From NCBI RefSeq assembly GCF_000321415.2, contig NC_019902.2, positions 2,728,001 to 2,792,000 of the forward strand: 64,000 bases of DNA. Reading direction: 5' to 3'. Source of the stretch: Thioalkalivibrio nitratireducens DSM 14787. GTDB lineage: Bacteria > Pseudomonadota > Gammaproteobacteria > Ectothiorhodospirales > Ectothiorhodospiraceae. The notes under the pieces were generated by a model. It made no database searches and was not told where the DNA came from. It was given only the letters and a program-made list of their open reading frames with translations. The position numbers and the translations under genes were made by a program. Positions 57,028 through 64,000 of the stretch are shown piece after piece (position 1 is the stretch's first letter; every line of letters starts with the position of its first letter).

Positions 57028-58467
57028 TCAGCGCGCCGAGCCGCTGCCGCCATGCATGCGTTCGATCATCGCGGTCGTGGAGCAGCCGTCGAGGAAATCC
57101 AGGATTTCGACCGAGCCGCCATTGGCCACCACCGCGTCGTGCCCCGCGATCTGTTCCGGACGGTAGTCGCCGCCCTTCACCAGCACGTCCGGCAGCACCC
57201 GTCCGATCAGCCGGGCCGGAGTGTCCTCGGCGAACGGTACGACCCAGTCCACCGAGGCCAGTCCGGCGAGCACCGCCATCCGCTGCGCGAGCGCATTCAC
57301 CGGCCGGCCTTCCCCCTTCAGACGCTGGACCGAATCGTCGTCGTTCACCGCCACGATCAGCCGGTCGCCACGTGCCCGCGCCTGCTCCAGGTAGCCCACG
57401 TGGCCGGCGTGCAGCAGATCGAAACAACCGTTGGTCATCACGATCCGCTCGCCGTGCGCGCGCGCATCGGCTACCGCCGCGAGCAGTTCATCCTCGCTGA
57501 CCACGCCGTGACTGGCATCGTCCTGCTCGCGCAGCACCCGGCGCAGCTCCGCCACGGTCGCGGTCGCGGTACCGAGCTTGCCGACGACGATGCCGGCGGC
57601 CAGGTTGGCCAGCGCGGTCGCCTGAGGCAGTTCCAGACCCGCAGCCAGGCCGGCGGCCAGCGTCGCAATCACCGTGTCACCGGCACCGGTCACGTCGAAC
57701 ACCTCGCGTGCCCGTGCCGGCAGGTGTACCGGAGGATCGCCTGGATGCACTAGGCTCATACCGTCCTCGCCGCGGGTGATCAGCAGGGCGTCGATCCCGC
57801 AATCGGCGATCAGCGCCTCGGCGCGCCGGACGATCTCACCGGTATCCCCACAGTGGCCCACCACCGCCTCGAACTCGGCCAGATTGGGAGTGATCAGCGT
57901 GGCGCCGCGGTAGATCGCGAAGTCGCGCCCCTTCGGATCCACCAGCACCGGCCGGCCGGCCTGCCGGGCAGTCTCGATCAGCACGTGCGGCGCGCGCAGC
58001 GCACCCTTTCCGTAGTCGGACAGCACCACCACCGACGCATCTGCGAGCAGGGGCCGGTACAGCGGCAGCAGGTCGCGCGCCTGCAGGCCACGAAAACCGT
58101 CCTCGAAATCCAGCCGGATCAGCTGCTGGTGACGGCTGATCACGCGCAGCTTGGTGACCGTTGCCGCATCCGCCTGGCGATGAAGGTGGCAGTGGATCCC
58201 CGCGTTCGCGAGCCGGTGTTCCAGCTCGGCGCCCGCTTCGTCCTCGCCGATGACCCCGATCAGCGCCGGCGATGCGCCCAGCGCGGCCAGGTTGAGCGCA
58301 ACGTTGCCCGCGCCGCCGGGGCGCTGCTCGATGCCGCGCACGTGCACCACCGGCACCGGCGCCTCGGGCGAGATCCGGTCGGTGGCGCCGTGCCAGTACC
58401 GGTCCAGCATCAGATCCCCGGCGACCAGGATCCGCACATCGTCGAAGTCAGGGAGGGTGATCTTCAT
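57028..58467 (-). CDS. hldE: Bifunctional heptose 7-phosphate kinase / heptose 1-phosphate adenylyltransferase
   Basis: 479 aa. The N-terminal ribokinase domain (about 1-315) includes [13 protein letters not shown] and the catalytic [17 protein letters not shown]. The C-terminal nucleotidyltransferase domain (about 340-479) has [15 protein letters not shown], the HxGH signature. It supplies two of the steps to ADP-heptose; gmhA and gmhB are divergent next door and hldD lies downstream. ATG 58467 is taken; a GTG two codons earlier is possible. Confidence 0.96.
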   Translation of the reverse strand: MKITLPDFDDVRILVAGDLMLDRYWHGATDRISPEAPVPVVHVRGIEQRPGGAGNVALNLAALGASPALIGVIGEDEAGAELEHRLANAGIHCHLHRQADAATVTKLRVISRHQQLIRLDFEDGFRGLQARDLLPLYRPLLADASVVVLSDYGKGALRAPHVLIETARQAGRPVLVDPKGRDFAIYRGATLITPNLAEFEAVVGHCGDTGEIVRRAEALIADCGIDALLITRGEDGMSLVHPGDPPVHLPARAREVFDVTGAGDTVIATLAAGLAAGLELPQATALANLAAGIVVGKLGTATATVAELRRVLREQDDASHGVVSEDELLAAVADARAHGERIVMTNGCFDLLHAGHVGYLEQARARGDRLIVAVNDDDSVQRLKGEGRPVNALAQRMAVLAGLASVDWVVPFAEDTPARLIGRVLPDVLVKGGDYRPEQIAGHDAVVANGGSVEILDFLDGCSTTAMIERMHGGSGSAR

Positions 58468-58642
58468 AACCACCGGGTTGCGGGATGAGTGAACTCACGG
58501 GAGTATAATAGAAGTATACAGAACACCTGCCGCGGCGGTGCCCAAGAACCCCAGGCGGTGCAGCCTGGCTCGCCGCTCCGACCGGTGGCCATTGCGCGGG
58601 CGCCCTTGGTACGCTAGGTCATTCATCCCGGACGGTGCGGCC
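58468..58642. promoter_or_regulatory. Divergent promoter region between hldE and gmhA
   Basis: 175 bp between divergent heptose-synthesis operons. An AT-rich core reads GAGTATAATAGAAGTATACAG (58501-58521, GTATAC palindrome included), with a perfect TATAAT at 58504-58509 on the plus strand and TATACT on the minus strand. No good -35 lies at 16-18 nt on either side. It may be an activator-dependent or extended promoter serving both directions. Confidence 0.38.
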
Positions 58643-59257
58643 ATGACCCCCGAGACCCTCAGCGAGGTATTGCGCGAGAGCGCACGGATCAAGACGCAGC
58701 TCGCGGACGAGCAAGCCGGCGCTATCCTGGAGGTGATCGAGGCGGTGATCGCGGCTCTGGCCCGGGGCAACACCGTGTTCTTTTTCGGCAACGGCGGCAG
58801 TGCGGCGGACGCCCAGCACCTGGCCGCCGAACTCATCGGCCGGTTCACCCTCGAGCGCCGCCCGCTGCCGGCGCTGGCACTTACCACGGACACCTCGATC
58901 CTGACCAGCATCGGCAACGACTACGGCTTCGACCAGATCTTCCTGCGCCAGATCCAGGGTCTGGGGCGCCCCGGCGACGTTGCCGTGGGCCTGAGCACCA
59001 GCGGCAACTCGCCGAACGTGCTCAAGGCGGTCGAAGCGGCCCGCGCGAACGGACTGATCACGGTCGCGATGACCGGCGAGGGCGGCGGCCGGCTCGCGGA
59101 CCGTGCCCACTTCTGCCTGCGCGTGCCCGCCACCGATACCGCGCGTATCCAGGAGAGCCACATCACCATCGGCCACCTGGTCTGCCAGGGGGTCGACGAG
59201 GCGGTCGCGGAGGGGCGCATCCCGCAGGAGGCCGGCAACGGAAACCCGCGCGCATGA
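58643..59257 (+). CDS. gmhA: Sedoheptulose 7-phosphate isomerase
   Basis: 204 aa, SIS domain, zinc-dependent in characterised members. It converts sedoheptulose 7-phosphate to D-glycero-D-manno-heptose 7-phosphate, the first ADP-heptose step. FFFGNGGSAADAQHLAAELI, GLSTSGNSPNVLKAVEAAR and the catalytic ESHITIGHLVCQGVDE are conserved. The ATG follows GGACGG weakly. The 3' end overlaps gmhB. Confidence 0.95.
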   Translation: MTPETLSEVLRESARIKTQLADEQAGAILEVIEAVIAALARGNTVFFFGNGGSAADAQHLAAELIGRFTLERRPLPALALTTDTSILTSIGNDYGFDQIFLRQIQGLGRPGDVAVGLSTSGNSPNVLKAVEAARANGLITVAMTGEGGGRLADRAHFCLRVPATDTARIQESHITIGHLVCQGVDEAVAEGRIPQEAGNGNPRA

Positions 59258-59814
59258 GTGTCCGCGCGCTGTTTCTGGACCGGGATGGCACGCTGATGGT
59301 GGACGTCGGCTACCCCAGCCTACCGGAGCAGGTGGAACTGCTGCCTGGCGCTGCCGAAGCCCTTGCCGCGCTGCGCGAGGCCGGGTATCGGCTGTCGATC
59401 ATCAGCAACCAGTCCGGCGTCGGCCGGGGCTATTTCGACGCAGCGGCGGTCGAGGCCGTGCATCAGCGCCTGCTGGACCTGCTGGCGGTGCACGGCGTGC
59501 CGATCGACGATGCCGAGTACTGCCTGCATGCACCGGAGGACGGGTGCGACTGCCGCAAGCCCTCGCCGCTGATGATCCGGCGTTCCGCGGACCGGCTCGG
59601 CGTCGATCCCGCGCAGAGCTTCATGATTGGCGATAAGGCCTCGGACATCGAGGCCGGCCGGCGGGCCGGATGCCGCACCATCCTGCTCGACCCCACCGGC
59701 GCGGGAGGTACGCAGGCCGATTTCGTCTGCCGCGACTGGGAAGACATCGTGCAGGCCGTGCGCCGGATCACCGACCGGCCCGTCGCGGCCGGATCGAGGA
59801 CGGGCAGTGCATGA
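59254..59814 (+). CDS. gmhB: D-glycero-beta-D-manno-heptose 1,7-bisphosphate 7-phosphatase
   Basis: 186 aa HAD phosphatase. The nucleophile motif LFLDRDGTLMVDVGY is at the N-terminus. The structural zinc loop C-x-H...C-x-C is CLHAPEDGCDCRKPSP. FMIGDKASDIEAGRRAGC carries the Mg ligands. ATG 59254 overlaps the gmhA stop. With hldE it gives the complete route to ADP-D-heptose in this locus, and hldD then inverts the C6 carbon. Confidence 0.94.
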   Translation: MSVRALFLDRDGTLMVDVGYPSLPEQVELLPGAAEALAALREAGYRLSIISNQSGVGRGYFDAAAVEAVHQRLLDLLAVHGVPIDDAEYCLHAPEDGCDCRKPSPLMIRRSADRLGVDPAQSFMIGDKASDIEAGRRAGCRTILLDPTGAGGTQADFVCRDWEDIVQAVRRITDRPVAAGSRTGSA

Positions 59815-59881
59815 CCGCCCCCGAAGTGGCAACCGACCGGTTCCGGTCGCGAAACAGCAGCCGGCCACGGCTGAGCCCGCG

Positions 59882-61177
59882 ATGAATCTCGCGCGCCGGC
59901 TGCTGTTTCATCTCGCGCGGCAGGTCTACAACGTCGTCATCCACCTGCTGATCCCAGTAGCGCTGCTGCACTTCTTCTGGCGTGCACGCCGCGAAGCCGC
60001 CTATGGCCAGCATGTCGGCGAGCGCCTGTGCCGCGGACCGGCACCGACACCGGCCCCGGATCTCTGGATCCACGCGGTTTCGCTGGGCGAGATGCGGGTC
60101 GCCGGCACGCTGGTGGAAGCTCTGGCACGGAAGCGGCCTAACCTGCGCATCCAGCTGACCACGGTCACCCCGGCCGGCCGCGCGGAGGGGGAACGCCTGC
60201 AGGCCAGCGGACTGCCCGTCGAGGTGCGCTATCTGCCGCTGGATTCGCCGCCGCTGGTACGCCGTTTCATCCGCGAACTTCGACCCGGCGCGCTGGTGCT
60301 GATCGAGACCGAGCTGTGGCCCAACCTGCTCTGGCAGTGCCGCCGGGCAGACCTGCCCGCGGTTCTGGCGAACGCTCGCCTGAGCCCGCGGCTGCGCGAC
60401 ACTTACCGCCGATTCCGCACGCTGTACGGGCCGCTGCTGGCGGGACTGGACTGGGTTGCCGCGCAGAGCCCGGCGGATGCCGCACACTTCCGGGCGCTCG
60501 GGGCGACACGGGTCGAGGTGGCCGGAAACCTGAAGTTCGACGTGGCACCGGGCCGAGCCCGGACCGACCTGATCCGGGGCCATTTCCTCGGGGAACGCCT
60601 GTGGGTGGCCGGCTCCACCCATCCCGGCGAGGAGAGCCGGCTGATCGAAATCCACCACCGCCTCTGCGAGCGCTACCCGCACAGCCTGATCCAGCTGTTG
60701 CTGGCACCCCGGCACCCGGCCCGCGCGGAGTCCATCGTCGCCGAGGTGCGGGAGGCCGGGCTGAGCGCTGTCGCCCGCTCGCAGATGGACCCCTCGGGCA
60801 CTGCCGCGGACGTCATCGTGGTCGATACCCTGGGCGAACTCGCGGCACTCTATGCGCTCGGCGACGCAGCTTTCGTCGGGGGAAGTCTGGTCGCCCACGG
60901 CGGCCAGAACCCGCTGGAACCGATCGCGGGCGGGTGCCCGGTGATTCTGGGTCCGGACACCCGCAATTTCGCCGACATGGTCGCCCTGCTGGTCGAGGCC
61001 GGGGCGGTTTTGCAGGTGGCGGACGTCGACGCGCTGTTCGAGGCGCTGAACGGGCTGCTGGTGGACCGCGAACGCGCCCGTGAACTCGCGCGTCACGCGC
61101 AGGAGACGCTCGACATCCACCGGGGCGCGACCGAGCGCACGCTCGCGCTGCTCAGCCCGCAGCTCCGGCCCGATTGA
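59882..61177 (+). CDS. waaA: Kdo transferase
   Basis: 431 aa GT30 enzyme that adds Kdo to the lipid A precursor at the inner membrane. An N-terminal membrane anchor (YNVVIHLLIPVALLHFFW) precedes the catalytic domains. Signatures: WIHAVSLGEMRVAG, VLIETELWPNLLWQCRR, AFVGGSLVAHGGQNPLEP. It is the last gene of the heptose/Kdo cluster. A mono- or bifunctional character cannot be told, but the nearby kdkA makes a single-Kdo, phosphorylated core plausible. Confidence 0.94.
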   Translation: MNLARRLLFHLARQVYNVVIHLLIPVALLHFFWRARREAAYGQHVGERLCRGPAPTPAPDLWIHAVSLGEMRVAGTLVEALARKRPNLRIQLTTVTPAGRAEGERLQASGLPVEVRYLPLDSPPLVRRFIRELRPGALVLIETELWPNLLWQCRRADLPAVLANARLSPRLRDTYRRFRTLYGPLLAGLDWVAAQSPADAAHFRALGATRVEVAGNLKFDVAPGRARTDLIRGHFLGERLWVAGSTHPGEESRLIEIHHRLCERYPHSLIQLLLAPRHPARAESIVAEVREAGLSAVARSQMDPSGTAADVIVVDTLGELAALYALGDAAFVGGSLVAHGGQNPLEPIAGGCPVILGPDTRNFADMVALLVEAGAVLQVADVDALFEALNGLLVDRERARELARHAQETLDIHRGATERTLALLSPQLRPD

Positions 61178-61322
61178 GGCGCCACCGGACCGGATCCTGC
61201 ACCATGTACGCTAACGATCATGACCATAGGCCACCCCCGACCATGAAAGGCGATCGGCCAGAGGGCTGGCCTCCGGGGGGCGCAGTGCTGTTTAGGGTGG
61301 CCCGCGACGTTGGAATCCACCG

Positions 61323-61416
61323 TGTAGGAGCGAGCCTCGCTCGCGAAACGGCGTTGGGTGGACCGCCAGCGGCCGGCGCGCCTGCGGCGCGTTCGCGTGC
61401 AAGGCACGCTCCTACG
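61323..61416. repeat. Pair of inverted REP-type sequences (BIME-like)
   Basis: TGTAGGAGCGAGCCTCGCTC at 61323-61342 (continuing GCGAA) and TTCGCGTGCAAGGCACGCTC at 61392-61411 (continuing CTACG) are inverted REP-type hairpins separated by about 45 bp. The stretch 61374-61397 is identical to 49865-49888 in the MITE-like element after mreD. REP sequences of this GTAGGAGCGAGC type are known from Pseudomonas and relatives. Confidence 0.75.
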
Positions 61417-61440
61417 GGGAGCGGGGCCATGACCGTGACT

Positions 61441-61685
61441 TTCACGCTAACTGTCATGCCCTCGGCCGCGAGGCACCCCGAAAGATGAAAATACGATGAT
61501 AAATCATAGACATACGATTCTAGGGCGGCGTATTTTCACGCTAACTGTCATGCCCTCGGCCGCGAGGCACCCCGAAGGATGAAACTACGATTATAAATCA
61601 GAGACATACGATTCTAGGGCGGCGTATTTTCACGCTAACTGTCATGCCGCCGGGCGCGCGGCACCCCCGATGATGAAAGATAATG
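61441..61685. repeat. 94-bp direct repeats, copies A, B and a diverged C
   Basis: Copy A is at 61441-61534 and copy B at 61535-61628, each starting TTCACGCTAACTGTCATGCC and differing at only a few positions. A third begins at 61629 and diverges after about 20 bp (to about 61685). Each unit holds a GC-rich palindromic core (CTCGGCCGCGAG) and an AT-rich tail with ATACGATTCTAGGG. The copies are adjacent with no spacer, so this is not a CRISPR array. Confidence 0.88.
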
Positions 61686-61917
61686 GGCGTGCTGTCGCGT
61701 CGGGCTGAGGTCGCGATAATTCTTGATGGCGCCTGACCGCGCACGCTAACTCGACCCGCTGCCCTTCACTCGTACCCCGGATTGCCTGGCATGGCCTGGA
61801 AGGGTCATGGACAGCGCACGCTAAAAAGAGCCGTCGAGTCCCGACAGGCCGTTGAAGGACGGCGCCCTTGGCGACAGCACATCGTGAAGGATAGTGCGTT
61901 TGCCCGAGGAGGTCAGC
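61686..61917. other. Non-coding leader of the IS110 relic, possible bridge-RNA region
   Basis: About 230 bp without a protein gene lie between the 94-bp repeats and the transposase start. In the IS110 group the guide (bridge) RNA that pairs target and donor DNA is encoded in this kind of long non-coding end upstream of the recombinase. The sequence contains two further ACGCTAA boxes (near 61743 and 61818). I did not fold it, so the RNA is only a location-based suggestion. Confidence 0.35.
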
Positions 61918-63137
<1,220 letters not shown>

Positions 63138-63229
63138 GCCGCCACACAGGCTCTTCGAGTCCCGCAAGCAGGCATTTGCGCACCGGCATGCGTCACGCCA
63201 GAATCTCGCTCGCCCCAACGTCAGGTTCT

Positions 63230-63334
63230 TTCACGCTAACTGTCATGCCCTCGGCCGCGAGGCACCCCGAAGGATGAAACTACGATTATAAATCAGAGAC
63301 ATACGATTCTAGGGCGGCGTATTTTCACGCTAAC
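63230..63334. repeat. 94-bp repeat copy D plus 11-bp partial copy, right of the IS110 relic
   Basis: 63230-63323 matches copy B (61535-61628) base for base as read here, and is followed by TTCACGCTAAC at 63324-63334, the first 11 bp of another unit. Together with copies A-C the repeats flank the IS110 relic as direct repeats. The partial unit supplies the last codons and stop of the neighbouring DUF3429 gene. Confidence 0.88.
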
Positions 63335-63933
63335 ATCGGCACCAGTGCGACCAGGGAGAGCGGCGCCGGCAGCAGCAGGGCCGCCCAGCCGGCGATGGCC
63401 GGCAACACCGCCCAGGCCGGGGCCGCAAGGCCCGCCACGCGATAGTTCCGGTCCACCAGATACAGACCCCAGTGCACTCCTCCGAGGAAGGCGAGGATCA
63501 CCGCCCCGTACAGACCCAGCGCATTCAGCGCGAAATCCTGCCACGCGGGTGACCCGAACCAGGAGGCGGCGCCGAAGAACAGGAACGGGACCAGGCCAGC
63601 GTAGCCGAGAGATACCAGCAGCGATGGTGGCGCCCCTGGATCCAAGGGCAGGCGGCCCGTATCCAGGTAGCGACGCAGCTCGGGCAGACCACCGATGACA
63701 CCGTCCCGGGCAACGAACATCGGCAGCATGTGAAATCCGGAGGCCTGTTGCAGCGAGTGAAAGCGGGCACGATTGGCGGCAGAACCCATCCCCCACTCGA
63801 TCCGCTGCCAGCGCCCCGGACGCAGACGATCGAGCAACCCGGCGGCCTCGCGCAGATCGGTGATCCCCGAGGTGATTGCGATGACTTCGTACCGCTCCAG
63901 CGCGGCGGCGACGTCTTCGGGCCAGCGCGTCAC
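63325..63933 (-). CDS. Thioredoxin/glutaredoxin-fold plus DUF3429 membrane protein, C-terminally truncated
   Basis: 202 aa from GTG 63933. Residues about 1-95 resemble a glutaredoxin-like domain that has lost the active cysteines (the expected site region reads NRARFHSLQQASGF), but keeps the PMFVARDGVIGGLPELRRYL end. From about 105, DUF3429 helices follow (GYAGLVPFLFFGAASWFG, YGAVILAFLGGVHWGL). Family members run about 50 residues further; here the last residues (MLA and the stop) are read from the inserted 94-bp-type repeat. The start overlaps the end of an upstream gene (GTGA). Confidence 0.8.
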   Translation of the reverse strand: MTRWPEDVAAALERYEVIAITSGITDLREAAGLLDRLRPGRWQRIEWGMGSAANRARFHSLQQASGFHMLPMFVARDGVIGGLPELRRYLDTGRLPLDPGAPPSLLVSLGYAGLVPFLFFGAASWFGSPAWQDFALNALGLYGAVILAFLGGVHWGLYLVDRNYRVAGLAAPAWAVLPAIAGWAALLLPAPLSLVALVPMLA

Positions 63934-64000
63934 TGCAGCACCGCATGGATCGCGCCCCGCAGGCAGCGATCCTCCGGTCGCACCCGGGTACCGGACGACG
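63930..64000 (-). CDS. C-terminal end of an unidentified gene running off the window
   Basis: On the minus strand an open frame enters from the window end and stops at TGA 63932-63930, giving the last residues RPEDRCLRGAIHAVLQ. The stop overlaps the GTG start of the DUF3429 fusion gene, so the two are probably coupled. Too little is present to name the product. Confidence 0.5.
   Translation of the reverse strand, partial: SSGTRVRPEDRCLRGAIHAVLQ

Overview
The window is a 64 kb, very GC-rich stretch of a Gram-negative gammaproteobacterial chromosome. It carries LPS transport genes, Mla and Lol lipoprotein pathways, a TonB-dependent receptor, heptose-LPS synthesis genes, hemA-prfA-prmC, mreBCD and gatCAB. 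The gene orders and style (GTG starts, ATGA/GTGA overlaps, HprK next to RapZ and a mannose-type EIIA) fit an Ectothiorhodospiraceae/Thioalkalivibrio-like organism; that placement is inference, not a search result. Nearly all of it is core chromosome and coding density is high.

Layout. 1-8.4 kb: the Kdo/LPS-export and nitrogen-PTS operon (end of a YrbG-like gene, kdsD, kdsC, lptC, lptA, lptB, rpoN, hpf, ptsN, hprK, rapZ, EIIA-Man-like, HPr). 8.4-14.8 kb: a secreted hypothetical protein, then a leftward run of AEC permease, thioredoxin, Lon-N protein, ubiX, mpl, a membrane protein and mlaA; argG follows at 14.8-16.1 kb. 16.5-23.0 kb: an iron-siderophore type uptake island (DUF2218, ABC ATPase, permease, binding protein, TonB receptor) with a divergent AraC regulator split by a frameshift. 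23.4-29.2 kb: pyruvate dehydrogenase operon aceE-aceF-lpdA. 29.6-38.0 kb: rnt, grxD, ychF-pth-rplY-prs, tRNA-Gln with duplicated fragments beside it, ispE-lolB-TPR lipoprotein. 38.1-43.6 kb: hemA-prfA-prmC, a Cys-rich hypothetical, moeB, hslO. 43.8-49.7 kb: gatCAB and divergent mreBCD. 50.3-61.2 kb: rnd, a small coiled-coil protein divergent from a SprT-like protease, then the inner-core LPS cluster waaF, GT9, kdkA, hldD, hldE, gmhA, gmhB, waaA. 61.2-63.3 kb: a repeat-rich accessory patch with a decayed IS110-family transposase; it abuts and appears to truncate a thioredoxin-fold/DUF3429 membrane protein.

How the genes work together. Three blocks serve one envelope programme. kdsD/kdsC make Kdo, gmhA/hldE/gmhB/hldD make ADP-heptose, waaA/waaF/GT9/kdkA build and phosphorylate the inner core, and lptABC export LPS. 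MlaA and LolB maintain the outer membrane, and Mpl recycles peptidoglycan.

The most notable non-genic structures are two non-autonomous, terminal-inverted-repeat elements. One is at 49808-49967 and one at 53787-54094. Each is flanked by a perfect 8-bp direct duplication. Others are a 94-bp repeat array interrupted by the IS110 relic, a 105-bp direct repeat containing tRNA-Gln 3'-end fragments, and an mreC gene whose only sensible start appears to be AUC.
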